The position numbers and the translations under genes were made by a program. The notes beneath the pieces were generated by a model. The model did not search any database. It had not been told where the DNA came from and saw nothing but the letters and a program-made list of their open reading frames with translations. From positions 1 to 64,000 of the forward strand of contig CALYTI010000006.1 of the NCBI GenBank assembly GCA_945487035.1: DNA of 64,000 bases, given 5' to 3'. Source of the DNA: an uncultured Bacteroidales bacterium (lineage in GTDB: Bacteria; Bacteroidota; Bacteroidia; Bacteroidales; UBA932). Of this stretch, positions 6,434-15,715 are shown piece by piece (the first letter of the stretch is position 1; every line of letters begins with the position of its first letter).

Positions 6434-8410
6434 ATGAACTCATTCAATTGCAACGGAAACTGCCGGTCCTGCCCTCTGATGGCTTCCAAGGGAAACTGCA
6501 TCAGGGTGGCGGTGACCTGGGCAGAAGGCAAAATGCAAAGCCGAACCGTCAACTGCGACGGCTATCAGGTGCGTTTCAATGTACTTCCGGAGATTTCGTC
6601 AATACTCGATACTCCTTCGGATTTGGTTCTCCATATTGTGGATGCAATGCGTCTTGAGGATACCCTCTATCCCGTGACCAAGCTCAACGATATGGATGTC
6701 AAGGTCATAATCGCATTGCGGAATTACGAACAGTATAAGGCTACAGGGCATTCTCTCGATATTGGTCAACTTTCGAGGATGCTTGGGATGCCCGTGCTCG
6801 TGTGCGATGAGGATGATGCGCTGGGTGAGATGGCTCTGATCGGCAAGATTGCAGAGGCTGCGCGGGAGCCTTTCGAGCGCAAGGTCAGCGTGCCTTACGG
6901 ACAGGATGTCGAGAAAGCAATCAGCCGGATTTCGGCTGCCTTCCACGAGGGACACGAGCCTTGGCTCCATTTCTCGGAGCGCTACATTGCAGTGCGCTTG
7001 CTTGAGCATCAGGACTATATTATGCCTTATGTCGAGTCTCTTCCTAATGCCGGAGAGGTGCTCGCGGTGGCCCGCAAGGAGCACGACCGCTTGGAAAGGG
7101 ATTTCGGCAAGCCTTCCGAACTGTTGGTGGCGCAGGCCAGACGCGGTTTTGTCGTGGGAGCGCTTCACGAGACGGTTAAGCACGGTGGCGACTCGTCAGA
7201 CCACAGCTTTGCGATGAAGCTGGATGCGGTGTTGACCAGCAAGTGGCTGGGGTTCCCGATTATGATTCTTATCCTTCTGGCGGTATTCCAATGCACTTTC
7301 ACCCTCGGGGCCTATCCTCAAGGCTGGATTGAGTCCGGGGTTAATGCGCTTTGCCTCTGGCTGAAGGGGGTGATGGCTCCGGGATGGTTTACCAGTATGC
7401 TGACTGACGGCGTGGTTCAGGGTGTGGGCTCTGTGCTCGCGTTCCTGCCGAACATCATCATTATGTTCTTCTTCCTCTCGCTTCTTGAGGACTCGGGCTA
7501 TATGGCGCGTGCCGCCTTCCTTATGGACAAGATAATGCACCTTGTCGGTCTGCACGGCCGTTCGTTCATCCCGATGCTCATAGGCTTCGGATGCAATGTG
7601 CCTGCAATTGTGGCTGCCAAGCAAATCGAGAACAAAAGGGACAGGACGCTGACTATGCTTATGATTCCTTTTATGAGCTGCAGCGCCCGCCTGCCTGTGT
7701 ATCTGCTCTTTGTTTCGGCTTTCTTCCCGAAACACAAGGCTCTGGTGATGGTTTCCCTCTACGCCATAGGCATATTTCTGTCCATACTTTTTGCCTTTGT
7801 GATGAAACATACACGCTGGTTCAGAATGGTGGATGAGGACTATGTGTCCGTGCTGCCTCCGTTCCGCGTTCCGACCTGGAGAAATACCGGTCTGCACATC
7901 TGGGAGAGGGTTGCGGACTATCTGCAGAAGATTTCCACAGTGATACTGGCGGCCTCGGTGATTATCTGGGCTCTGGAGTATTTCCCTGCGGACAAGACTC
8001 AGCAGGGGGAGAATCCGGAGGAATCCTACCTTGCGATGGTGGGCAAAGCTATGTCTCCTGTTATGGAGCCGCTGGGCTTCGACTGGAAGATGAATGTGAG
8101 CCTGCTGACCGGTCTGCCTGCAAAGGAGGCAATAGTGAGCACTATGGGAATACTCTATCACGGTTCGGAAGATGAGTCAGAGGGAGGAAGGCCGCTGGCA
8201 GAAGTGCTTCGGGAGGAGAAGATTTTCACTCCTGCGACGAGCTGGGCATTTATGCTGTTCGTGCTGCTGTATTTCCCTTGCGTTGCTACCATTTCTTCGC
8301 TCCGCAAAGAGGTCGGCGGGAAGTGGGCTGCCTTTGTGGTGGTCAATTCCCTGGTCCTTGCTTGGGTGATGGCCTTCCTCGCCTTCAAATTCGTCGGGCT
8401 GCTGCTGTAA
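6434..8410 (+). CDS. feoB: FeoB-like ferrous iron transporter with degenerate G domain
   Basis: The 658-residue protein has the complete FeoB membrane part (about 270-658), including the two Gate motifs with their cysteines: GFGCNVPAI near 387 and PFMSCSARLP near 416. The N-terminal third is abnormal. Instead of the GTPase P-loop it starts with a cysteine cluster (C6, C10, C13, C22). Recognisable G-domain sequence begins only at LVLHIVDAMRLEDTLYPV, and the G4 motif NxxD is replaced by RNYE. G1, G2 and G3 are missing. Normal FeoB needs GTP hydrolysis to move Fe(II) across the inner membrane, so this one must be driven otherwise, regulated otherwise, or carry another metal. A GH3 gene follows after 21 bp. 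Confidence 0.85.
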   Translation: MNSFNCNGNCRSCPLMASKGNCIRVAVTWAEGKMQSRTVNCDGYQVRFNVLPEISSILDTPSDLVLHIVDAMRLEDTLYPVTKLNDMDVKVIIALRNYEQYKATGHSLDIGQLSRMLGMPVLVCDEDDALGEMALIGKIAEAAREPFERKVSVPYGQDVEKAISRISAAFHEGHEPWLHFSERYIAVRLLEHQDYIMPYVESLPNAGEVLAVARKEHDRLERDFGKPSELLVAQARRGFVVGALHETVKHGGDSSDHSFAMKLDAVLTSKWLGFPIMILILLAVFQCTFTLGAYPQGWIESGVNALCLWLKGVMAPGWFTSMLTDGVVQGVGSVLAFLPNIIIMFFFLSLLEDSGYMARAAFLMDKIMHLVGLHGRSFIPMLIGFGCNVPAIVAAKQIENKRDRTLTMLMIPFMSCSARLPVYLLFVSAFFPKHKALVMVSLYAIGIFLSILFAFVMKHTRWFRMVDEDYVSVLPPFRVPTWRNTGLHIWERVADYLQKISTVILAASVIIWALEYFPADKTQQGENPEESYLAMVGKAMSPVMEPLGFDWKMNVSLLTGLPAKEAIVSTMGILYHGSEDESEGGRPLAEVLREEKIFTPATSWAFMLFVLLYFPCVATISSLRKEVGGKWAAFVVVNSLVLAWVMAFLAFKFVGLLL

Positions 8411-8431
8411 TGAATTTATTATCTGCATATT

Positions 8432-10651
8432 ATGAAATCAGGAAATTTCTTTTTGACTCTGGGCATTGCCCTGCTTGCACTGTCCTGTTGTGAGAGTGCT
8501 TCCGACAAGCCCGTTTATCTGGACGAAAAAAAGCCTCTTGAACTGAGGGTAGAGGATGCCCTTTCCCGTATGACCCTGGAGGAGAAAGTGAAGGTGCTAC
8601 ACGCACAGAGCAAGTTCTCTTCTGCAGGTGTGCCGCGTCTTGGAATTCCTGACCTCTGGTGTACGGACGGTCCTCACGGCATACGTCCGGAAGTGCTTTG
8701 GGACAAGTGGAGGCAGGCAGGCTGGACCAATGACTCCTGCGTCGCTTTCCCTGCACTTACCTGCCTTGCCGCTACCTGGAGCGAGGAAATGTCCGCCCTC
8801 TACGGCAAATCCATAGGAGAGGAGGCCCGCTACCGCGAGAAGGATGTGCTGCTCGGACCGGGAGTCAATATCTACCGGACTCCTTTGAACGGACGCAACT
8901 TCGAATATATGGGTGAGGACCCTTGCCTCGCCAGTGTGATGGTAGTGCCTTATATTCAGGAAGTTCAGAAGAATGGCGTGGCAGTGTGCGTGAAGCATTA
9001 TGCCCTTAACAACCAGGAGTCCCTGCGTCACGAGTACGACGCTGTAGTGGACGACCGTACGCTCAACGAGATTTATCTTCCTGCCTTCAAGGCCGCTGTC
9101 CAGCAGGGTGGAGCCTGGTCCATTATGGGCTCATACAATCTCTACAAGGGGCAGCACGTCTGCCATAACCAGTACCTTCTCAACGACATACTGAAAGGGG
9201 AGTGGGGCTTCGACGGCGCAGTTATTTCCGACTGGGGAGGCTGCCACGACACGGATGAGGCAATAACCAACGGCCTTGACCTGGAGTTCGGCACCTGGAC
9301 TGACGGACTTACTATGGGTGCAACCAATGGCTATGATGCATATCATCTGGCTCATGCCTATCTTGAGAGGCTGCGCGACGGCAGGGCTTCTGAAGAGGTG
9401 CTCAACGACAAGGTGCGCAGGGTACTCAGACTCAATTTCCGCACTGCAATGCGCAGCGACAAGCCTTACGGTTCTCTCTGCAGCCCTGAACATTATGAGG
9501 CTGCGCGCAGAATCGGAGGCGAGGGCATAGTGCTGCTCAAAAATGAGGGCGGATTGCTCCCTGTCAAGGCTGATGCGAAGAAGATTCTGGTCGTAGGTGA
9601 GAATGCCATCAAGATGATGACCGTAGGCGGAGGCTCCTCTTCGCTTAAGGTGCAGAGGGAGGTCTCTCCACTAGACGGAATCAGGGCTGCTGCTCCTGCA
9701 GGAGTTCAGGTGGTCTATGAGAGGGGCTATGTCGGCGATGTGTCCGGCTCCTACAACGGAGTCGTGACAGGACAGGACCTTTCCGAGAGCCGCAGCTCCG
9801 CTCAGCTGATTGCCGATGCCTGCTCGCAGGCTGCCGATGCCGATGTGGTGATTTTTGTAGGCGGTCTCAACAAGGCTGCGCATCAGGATTGCGAGGATTC
9901 CGACCGTTACGGGCTTGAGCTTCCTTACGGGCAGGATGCTGTCATCAAGGCGCTGGCTGCCGTCAATCCATCCCTTGCGGTTGTGATTGTTTCCGGCAAT
10001 GCCGTGGCAATGCCTTGGGTGGAGGATGTGAATGCCATCGTCGAGGCCTGGTACGGCGGTTCCGAGGCCGGCAACGCCATAGCCGATGTGCTTTTCGGCA
10101 AGGTCAATCCTTCAGGCAAGCTGCCGTTCACTTTCCCGATTCGTCTTGAGGATAACGGTGCACACGCTCTCGGGGCTTATGACCCTAAGGCTACCGAGGC
10201 GCATTATTCGGAAGGCATTTTCGTTGGTTACCGCTGGGCGCAGAAGCACGGCATCAAGCCTCTGTTCGCTTTCGGCCACGGACTGAGCTATACTGCTTTC
10301 GAATATTCAAATCCTAAGGCAAAGCGCAGCGTGATGCGCGCGGACGGCACCCTAAAGATGAGCGTTACCGTTACCAATACCGGAGAGCTTGCCGGCAAGG
10401 AGGTTGTTCAGCTGTACATCAAGGATGTTGAGGCGTCGCTTGAGCGTCCTGAGATGGAGCTTAAGGCTTTCCGTAAAATTGCCCTTGAGCCGGGTGAGAG
10501 CAAGGTTGTTGAATTTGTGGTGACGCCGGATATGCTCAAGTTCTACGACCCTGCCAAGGGTGACTGGGTGCTCGAGCCGGGACGCTTCGTCGCCTGCATA
10601 GGAGCCTCCTCCGAGGACATCCGCCACCGCATTGGATTTGAGGTGAAGTAG
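8432..10651 (+). CDS. Glycoside hydrolase family 3 beta-glucosidase-type lipoprotein
   Basis: The 739-residue protein has a lipoprotein signal (cysteine pair at about 19-20), the GH3 N-terminal barrel with DGPHGIR near 80, KHYALNNQE near 190, and the nucleophile in GAVISDWGG near 267. The GH3 C-terminal alpha/beta sandwich (about 365-600) and a terminal fibronectin-III-like domain (about 630-735) follow. It most likely removes terminal beta-linked glucose or related sugars from oligosaccharides at the cell surface or in the periplasm. It is the only obvious polysaccharide gene next to feoB; the regulator downstream converges with it. Confidence 0.92.
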   Translation: MKSGNFFLTLGIALLALSCCESASDKPVYLDEKKPLELRVEDALSRMTLEEKVKVLHAQSKFSSAGVPRLGIPDLWCTDGPHGIRPEVLWDKWRQAGWTNDSCVAFPALTCLAATWSEEMSALYGKSIGEEARYREKDVLLGPGVNIYRTPLNGRNFEYMGEDPCLASVMVVPYIQEVQKNGVAVCVKHYALNNQESLRHEYDAVVDDRTLNEIYLPAFKAAVQQGGAWSIMGSYNLYKGQHVCHNQYLLNDILKGEWGFDGAVISDWGGCHDTDEAITNGLDLEFGTWTDGLTMGATNGYDAYHLAHAYLERLRDGRASEEVLNDKVRRVLRLNFRTAMRSDKPYGSLCSPEHYEAARRIGGEGIVLLKNEGGLLPVKADAKKILVVGENAIKMMTVGGGSSSLKVQREVSPLDGIRAAAPAGVQVVYERGYVGDVSGSYNGVVTGQDLSESRSSAQLIADACSQAADADVVIFVGGLNKAAHQDCEDSDRYGLELPYGQDAVIKALAAVNPSLAVVIVSGNAVAMPWVEDVNAIVEAWYGGSEAGNAIADVLFGKVNPSGKLPFTFPIRLEDNGAHALGAYDPKATEAHYSEGIFVGYRWAQKHGIKPLFAFGHGLSYTAFEYSNPKAKRSVMRADGTLKMSVTVTNTGELAGKEVVQLYIKDVEASLERPEMELKAFRKIALEPGESKVVEFVVTPDMLKFYDPAKGDWVLEPGRFVACIGASSEDIRHRIGFEVK

Positions 10652-10668
10652 GGGCTTGGGGCAGGCAG

Positions 10669-11571
10669 CTATATTGTTTCCCTGTAAGTGTCGAGGTACT
10701 TTCTGACATAGTTGCGGAAGTCCGGGGAGTCAACAATGGTGATTTCCTGGAGCAGGCCGACACAGAAGCGGCAGATGCCGGCGAAATTGTATATTTCCGT
10801 ATCCAGAATCCAGTATTCGCCGTCCTGCTTCAAATCCTTTTCTGCCAGAGGGAACTCCTCTACAAGGAGATTCTTTGCCATAAGACTCATCCGGAGTTTC
10901 ACCCGGATGGGTTTTATTCCTGTCATCCTGAAGACATCCATTCCATTTTTAGCGTGGCAGGACTCCGCAGTCCAGTCTTCCTCGGTGACTTCCACCTCTC
11001 CTATTCGGGAAACCTTGAAAGTCTTGTTGTGTCCGTCCTCCAGGTCGTATGCCCATACATCCATATAGTCCCTTGTAAAGGCGAAAGGCTCCACATTGCG
11101 GTCGCGTATGGTGTGTGAGTTGCCCGACTCATAGTTCTTCAGAATTACCTTTTTCTTCGCTTTGGCAGCATCTCCGAGGGTCTCCACGTGCGCTGCAGTG
11201 AACTTGTTGTCCACATAATCCGCCACAGTAGTGCAGTTGTACACCGCGCTCAGCTTGTCCTTGAGGTTGGCGCGCAGGCTGTTGCTGGGCACGAGCCTGT
11301 CAATGAGCGAGTTGACAAGATAGGCCTCCTCTTCCGAAAAATATATCAGATGGTCGATATCCACGGCATTCCTTGGCATTTTCCCGAGTTTGTAGATATT
11401 GCCGTAGAGTTTGGTCACCACGAAACCGGCTGCTTTGAAGGTGTCAATATAGCGGTATATGGTCCTGTAGGACATATCCAGCTTCTCCGCCAGTTCGTCA
11501 ATCGTATAATTCACATTGCCTGACATATATTTCATCAGGCGCAGCATCCTCTCAATTTTCGGTTGGTCCAT
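10669..11571 (-). CDS. HTH-WYL domain transcriptional regulator
   Basis: From the ATG at 11571 (MDQPKIERMLRLMKYM) the protein has 300 residues. Residues 1-60 are a winged helix of the HTH_11 type, with recognition helix MSYRTIYRYIDTF. The middle and C-terminal part is a WYL domain (about 130-205), where the core reads DVWAYDLEDG, and a C-terminal extension follows. WYL proteins sense small ligands or nucleic acid and are usually repressors. The upstream reading frame is longer, but its first twelve codons overlap the -7 box TAAATTTGT, so the internal ATG is chosen. It lies between a GH3 and a divergent GH29 gene and could control either. Confidence 0.85.
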   Translation of the reverse strand: MDQPKIERMLRLMKYMSGNVNYTIDELAEKLDMSYRTIYRYIDTFKAAGFVVTKLYGNIYKLGKMPRNAVDIDHLIYFSEEEAYLVNSLIDRLVPSNSLRANLKDKLSAVYNCTTVADYVDNKFTAAHVETLGDAAKAKKKVILKNYESGNSHTIRDRNVEPFAFTRDYMDVWAYDLEDGHNKTFKVSRIGEVEVTEEDWTAESCHAKNGMDVFRMTGIKPIRVKLRMSLMAKNLLVEEFPLAEKDLKQDGEYWILDTEIYNFAGICRFCVGLLQEITIVDSPDFRNYVRKYLDTYRETI

Positions 11572-11594
11572 AGGTGACAGGGAATTACATTTTG

Positions 11595-11655
11595 ACAAAT
11601 TTAGCAATTATCCTTTTACACGGTTGATGCTGTTCGCCATATTCGATATATTTGC
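11595..11655. promoter_or_regulatory. Divergent promoter pair, WYL regulator / fucosidase
   Basis: Minus-strand box TAAATTTGT at 11595-11603 and plus-strand box TATATTTGC at 11647-11655, separated by 43 bp. The plus box ends 3 nt before the fucosidase ATG, which predicts a leaderless mRNA; the minus box gives a leader of about 20 nt. Confidence 0.65.
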
Positions 11656-11658
11656 AAA

Positions 11659-12978
11659 ATGAAAAAGACCGCTATCCTTTCCTTGCTGCTCCTGTGCGGA
11701 GTTGCCGCAACAGCCCAGCCGGGCTACGTACCGTCCGAACAGAACCTCAAAGCCAGAGAGGAATTCAATGACGACCGCTTCGGTATCTTCATCCACTGGG
11801 GCATATACTCTATGCTTGGCCAGGGAGAATGGGCAATGCAGGTGCAGAATCTCAATTATCAGGAATATGCACATCTTGCCGACGGTTTCTATCCGTCAAA
11901 ATTCGATGCCACGCAGTGGGTGCGCGCATTCAAAGCCGCTGGAGCGCGTTATCTCACGATAACATCCAGGCATCACGACGGCTTCTCTATGTTCGGTACC
12001 AAAGCAAGCGGCTACAATGTCGTTGACGCAACGCCTTTCGGACGCGATGTGATTGGAGAAATCGCACAGGCCTGTCAGCAGGAAGGTCTGAAACTTCATC
12101 TCTACTACTCACATCTGGACTGGGGCAGGACTGACTTCTATCCGCGAGGACGCACAGGCAACGGCACGGGTCGCCCTGACGAAGGTGACTGGAACAGTTA
12201 TCTCAGCTTTATGAATGCACAGCTCACAGAACTTCTGACCGGATACGGCCCGATTGGGGCAATATGGTTCGACGGAGTCTGGGATATGGATGACTTCCCT
12301 TACGAAGACCAGCCGCGGATATGGAATCTCTATGAGCAATATGAGCTGATTCACACTCTACAGCCATCCTGCCTCATCGGTAACAATCACCACAAAACTC
12401 CTTTTGAAGGAGAGGATATGCAGATTTTCGAAAGGGACATCCCGGGTCAGAACGAATTCGGTCTTTCAGGGCAGGAAATATCCAGATTGCCTCTTGAGAC
12501 CTGCCAAACTATGAATAGGAGCTGGGGATACAGGATTAACGATACTGACTACAAATCGGCTGAAGACCTGATTAAGCTTCTGGTCCGTACAGCCGGAAAA
12601 GGAGCCAATCTGCTGCTCAACATAGGCCCGCGTCCGGACGGTACCATTCCGGAGCAGGCTCTGGAGAGGCTGGAAGCGATAGGACAGTGGCTGGAGCAAT
12701 ATGGCGAAAGCATATACGGCACCGATGCCGGCTATCTCGGGGATCTGAGTTGGGGCGTTTCAACCCAAAAGGACAATGCGCTCTATTTGCATGTACTTGA
12801 GCATCAGGACAGTATAGAAATCCCGGCTGGCTCGAAGCCGCGCAGCGTGACTCGCCTTCGCGATGGCAGCAAGCTGGATTTCAAATACAGGAAGGGTGTG
12901 CTGACCATCTCCTTCGGCGCTGCCGACCCGTCGGAAGTGGATGAAGTTATCCGTGTAGAATTCCGGAAAAGCTTATAA
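11659..12978 (+). CDS. Alpha-L-fucosidase, glycoside hydrolase family 29
   Basis: The 439-residue enzyme has a Sec signal peptide (about 1-19, ending ATAQ) and GH29 hallmarks: FGIFIHWGIYSMLGQGEWAM near 35, ITSRHHDGFSMF near 100, LHLYYSHLDWG near 145 and the nucleophile in IWFDGVWD near 205. It should release terminal alpha-L-fucose from glycans in the periplasm. The length is typical of single-domain GH29-B-type enzymes, and no carbohydrate-binding module is attached. It is transcribed divergently from the WYL regulator. Confidence 0.95.
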   Translation: MKKTAILSLLLLCGVAATAQPGYVPSEQNLKAREEFNDDRFGIFIHWGIYSMLGQGEWAMQVQNLNYQEYAHLADGFYPSKFDATQWVRAFKAAGARYLTITSRHHDGFSMFGTKASGYNVVDATPFGRDVIGEIAQACQQEGLKLHLYYSHLDWGRTDFYPRGRTGNGTGRPDEGDWNSYLSFMNAQLTELLTGYGPIGAIWFDGVWDMDDFPYEDQPRIWNLYEQYELIHTLQPSCLIGNNHHKTPFEGEDMQIFERDIPGQNEFGLSGQEISRLPLETCQTMNRSWGYRINDTDYKSAEDLIKLLVRTAGKGANLLLNIGPRPDGTIPEQALERLEAIGQWLEQYGESIYGTDAGYLGDLSWGVSTQKDNALYLHVLEHQDSIEIPAGSKPRSVTRLRDGSKLDFKYRKGVLTISFGAADPSEVDEVIRVEFRKSL

Positions 12979-13135
12979 TCCATCTCCTAATCTGCCCTTT
13001 CTGCGCACATATGACGGGGCTCACCGCGGTTACTGCGCAGAAAACAAAAAAGTCATCCAAGGTACTGGACGACGGCATATATCGGAGTTTCAGAAGTCCC
13101 TTTGTAATCGGGAAAACTGTATGTAAGAAAATTTG

Positions 13136-13208
13136 TAGCGGGGGAAGGACTCGAACCTCCGGCCTCCGGGTTATGAGCCCGACGAGCTACCAACTGCTCT
13201 ACCCCGCG
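13136..13208 (-). tRNA. Initiator tRNA-fMet (CAU)
   Basis: The cloverleaf folds with 7-2-4-8-4-1-5-7-5-5-5-7-5-7-1 nt elements and anticodon CAT. The first acceptor pair is a C-T mismatch and the anticodon stem has three consecutive G-C pairs, both marks of the initiator. The CCA end is not encoded. A -7 box, TACCTTTGT, lies at 13218-13226 on the minus strand. Confidence 0.95.
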
Positions 13209-13217
13209 ATGTGGATT

Positions 13218-13226
13218 ACAAAGGTA
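13218..13226 (-). promoter_or_regulatory. -7 box of tRNA-fMet
   Basis: TACCTTTGT on the minus strand, 9 nt before the tRNA 5' end. The same nine bases serve tRNA-Asp at 19689-19697. Confidence 0.65.
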
Positions 13227-13279
13227 CGAATAATTTCCGAACCTGCAATACAATTTTTAAAATATTTTCAAAAATTTTC

Positions 13280-14269
13280 CTAAATCAACAGCAGTACCAC
13301 CCCAACCACGGAGATAATCCCAAGCAGCCGCCGTCCGCGCAGTTCGGTATCTGCTACAAGTTGTGAAGGGTCCTGCTCCGAAAGCTGTGAGAGCTCTGAG
13401 GCTCCAGGCATTGAAGCATTGGTCCATTTGCGGACAATCTGCCCGTCAACCAGCAGGCTCGCACCTCCGTTCGAACGGTTGAGAGACATCAGGGTCTTTT
13501 TGTCGGAAGTATAGATTCCTCCCTGTCCGGCATACACCACAACCGGATGGAAGCCCTCAGCGCGCGCAAGGCTGCGCTCCTGATAAATCCTGTCCATCTC
13601 CTTCTCTGTGAGGCGCTCAGGGTCATATACCGAAAACAGCATCACATTGCCCTTCAGCAGCACCTCGTCGTGGTATTCCCCGTCATCTCCAAGCAGCGGG
13701 ATACGCCCTTCCGCCAGTTCGGTGCCGATGCGAAGATCCGTAAGGTCAAGGGCAGGAAGCGTGCGAAGCGAATGAACCATAAGCCAAAGGCTGGCGCACA
13801 TAACGATGCCGAAAGCTACGTAGCGGTGTTTGCGCTGCGGCACCTGCCTTTGCACCGGGAAGAAAGCCAGCGCCCAGAGCAGCATCAGCACTATATTTTT
13901 GAGAAAACTCTGAAGGTGAGTGAGGTGAACCAGTTCGCCGAAGCAGCCGCAGTCCATAGAAGGGTTCACTATCAGCAGAGCAAGGGTCAAAACGGTATAG
14001 AACAGCATCAGAACTCCGGTAGCCGCACCGGCAACCAGCGGGAACAGTCCTGCAACCAGGGCGGCTCCCAGCACGCACTCCAGAAGATTGAACACCAGCG
14101 AAAGCGCTCCGGCTGCAAAGTTCAGGAAGCCAAGGTGCATGAACCTCAGATATGACTCCATAACCAGCTGGCTTCCAAGCGGGTCCATAAGCTTTACCAG
14201 ACCGCCGAAAAGCAGCACGGCACCAAGCAGCACGGCGCCCAGTCTTCTGAAGAAACTATGCGCGTCCAT
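13280..14269 (-). CDS. MauE/DoxX-like membrane protein with periplasmic domain
   Basis: The 329-residue protein has four N-terminal membrane segments (about 9-140) of the MauE/DoxX type, including SMDCGCFGELVHL near 105-117, the conserved di-cysteine loop of MauE-like proteins. A further segment near 150-168 precedes a soluble domain of about 140 residues and a last hydrophobic stretch at the C-terminus. MauE-like proteins help form disulfides or supply electrons outside the membrane. The start overlaps the tmk 3' end by 14 bp, so both are cotranscribed. Confidence 0.8.
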   Translation of the reverse strand: MDAHSFFRRLGAVLLGAVLLFGGLVKLMDPLGSQLVMESYLRFMHLGFLNFAAGALSLVFNLLECVLGAALVAGLFPLVAGAATGVLMLFYTVLTLALLIVNPSMDCGCFGELVHLTHLQSFLKNIVLMLLWALAFFPVQRQVPQRKHRYVAFGIVMCASLWLMVHSLRTLPALDLTDLRIGTELAEGRIPLLGDDGEYHDEVLLKGNVMLFSVYDPERLTEKEMDRIYQERSLARAEGFHPVVVYAGQGGIYTSDKKTLMSLNRSNGGASLLVDGQIVRKWTNASMPGASELSQLSEQDPSQLVADTELRGRRLLGIISVVGVVLLLI

Positions 14270-14933
14270 CTACTATAGCTTTGATTTTTGCGAAAATCCT
14301 GTCTGAAGGAAGCATACGGCCCTGCTCATCCGAGCAGTCCACAACCAGCAGGGAAGGGTCTTCCGCGGCCTGACGCAGATACATATCCTTCACCCTCTGC
14401 TGAAAGGCAATGGAAGACTCGTGTATATCCTGCGAGCCGGCAAGGTAGTCCCTGTCCTCGCCCTGCCTCTGCTTGCTCAAATTGCTCTCCACGAAGTCAA
14501 TGGGCACGTCGAGGAAAATATTGATATCCGGCCTCGGCTCCCCGAATACTCCGAATTCCGTAGTGAAAATCCATTTGCGCAGCCTGTCGGCTTCGGCATC
14601 ATCGGCAAGCTTTGCACACTGATAGGCGATATTGGAATATACATACCTGTCCAGCAGAACGGTCTTGCCCGCATCAAGTGCCTCGGAAATCTGAGGCACT
14701 GCTCCGTGGCGGTCCTCCGCGAACAGCAGGGCCACCAGCTGCGGATGAACGGAGCTGTTGTCCCCGAAATCCCCGCGCAGAAAACGCGAAATCAGCTCCC
14801 CGTAGACAGGAGCATCGTAGCGCGGGAAATGTATGTATTCCAGTCCTCCGTCGCGGGAGGCGAGATATTCTTTGAGCATACGGACCTGGGTGGATTTGCC
14901 TGCCCCGTCCAGTCCTTCCAAAACTATCAGCAT
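14256..14933 (-). CDS. tmk: Thymidylate kinase
   Basis: The 225-residue enzyme phosphorylates dTMP to dTDP. Its P-loop is LEGLDGAGKST at the N-terminus, the DRYVYSNIAYQ motif lies near 93-103, and a LID-like segment is at about 155-170 (LSKQRQGEDRDYLAG). Translation is placed at the ATG of 14933 because a longer frame would start with a TTG inside the -7 box. The box (14939-14947) leaves only 5 nt before the ATG, so the mRNA should be leaderless. It shares a 12-bp divergent promoter with folP. Confidence 0.93.
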   Translation of the reverse strand: MLIVLEGLDGAGKSTQVRMLKEYLASRDGGLEYIHFPRYDAPVYGELISRFLRGDFGDNSSVHPQLVALLFAEDRHGAVPQISEALDAGKTVLLDRYVYSNIAYQCAKLADDAEADRLRKWIFTTEFGVFGEPRPDINIFLDVPIDFVESNLSKQRQGEDRDYLAGSQDIHESSIAFQQRVKDMYLRQAAEDPSLLVVDCSDEQGRMLPSDRIFAKIKAIVDGRA

Positions 14934-14938
14934 AATGC

Positions 14939-14968
14939 GCAAAGATACCTATTTTTCCCTATTTTTGT
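14939..14968. promoter_or_regulatory. Divergent promoter pair, tmk / folP
   Basis: TATCTTTGC on the minus strand (14939-14947) and TATTTTTGT on the plus strand (14960-14968), 12 bp apart. The ATGs follow after 5 and 3 nt. The two polymerase footprints must overlap, so the promoters should exclude each other. Confidence 0.7.
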
Positions 14969-14971
14969 CCT

Positions 14972-15715
14972 ATGATACAATTGATGGGAATAATCAACCT
15001 TACGCCGGACTCCTTCTGGGCGCCGAGCAGGTACAATATGGCTATGCTCAGCAGCCGCGCGGATATCATTGACGTGGGCGCCGTTTCAACCCGCCCGGGA
15101 GCGGCGGACGTGAGCGTAGAGGAGGAATGGCGCAGGCTCGAACCATTCCTTAAGGCCTGGGACAACCCGCGCCGCCTCTCAATAGATACCACCAGCAGTG
15201 AAATAGTGCGCCGTGCCTACGACTGCGTGGGCCCCTTCCTTGTCAATGACATCAGTGCAGGTGAGGACGACCCCGCGATGCTATCCACGGTAGGCCGGCT
15301 GGGCCTCGGCTATGTAGCAATGCATAAAAAGGGTAACCCCCGCACTATGGATTCCCTCTGCGAGCCGGACTGCGACATTATTGAAATGCTTAACGCATAT
15401 TTCGCCGAATTCAGCATCAAAGCCGAGTACAACGGCATAGGGCAGTGGATACTGGACCCGGGCCTGGGCTTCGCCAAGACTGCGCAGCAGAACATAGAAA
15501 TCATAGAGTGCCTGCCGCAACTCAACAGATACGGCCGCCCCGTGCTTATTGGAGCGGCCGATAAGAGGTTTACCTGCGGTAATACGGAGAAGTATCACCT
15601 TATGGCCTTACGCGGTGGAGCTGACATCCTCCGTGTCCACGACGTTGACGCGGCTTATCGCACGTACACTCAGTATCAGAACGAGTGCGCAAACGGCAAA
15701 GACAATCCAGAATAG
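14972..15715 (+). CDS. folP: Dihydropteroate synthase
   Basis: The 247-residue protein condenses p-aminobenzoate with dihydropterin pyrophosphate in folate synthesis. It has MGIINLTPDSFW at residues 4-15, IDVGAVSTRPGA near 30, the DxxT-like start of strand 3 (SIDTTSSEIVRRA), LDPGLGFAKT near 160 and the C-terminal RVHDV. The usual SRKS loop reads AADKRF, a local variation. The last 108 bp overlap the end of the convergent CPBP protease gene on the other strand, so the two mRNAs are complementary there. Confidence 0.93.
   Translation: MIQLMGIINLTPDSFWAPSRYNMAMLSSRADIIDVGAVSTRPGAADVSVEEEWRRLEPFLKAWDNPRRLSIDTTSSEIVRRAYDCVGPFLVNDISAGEDDPAMLSTVGRLGLGYVAMHKKGNPRTMDSLCEPDCDIIEMLNAYFAEFSIKAEYNGIGQWILDPGLGFAKTAQQNIEIIECLPQLNRYGRPVLIGAADKRFTCGNTEKYHLMALRGGADILRVHDVDAAYRTYTQYQNECANGKDNPE

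Noticed and set aside
13011..13283. Rightward 90-codon frame downstream of the fucosidase
   Set aside because: Most of it lies across the tRNA-fMet gene on the other strand, and its codon use is unlike its neighbours.
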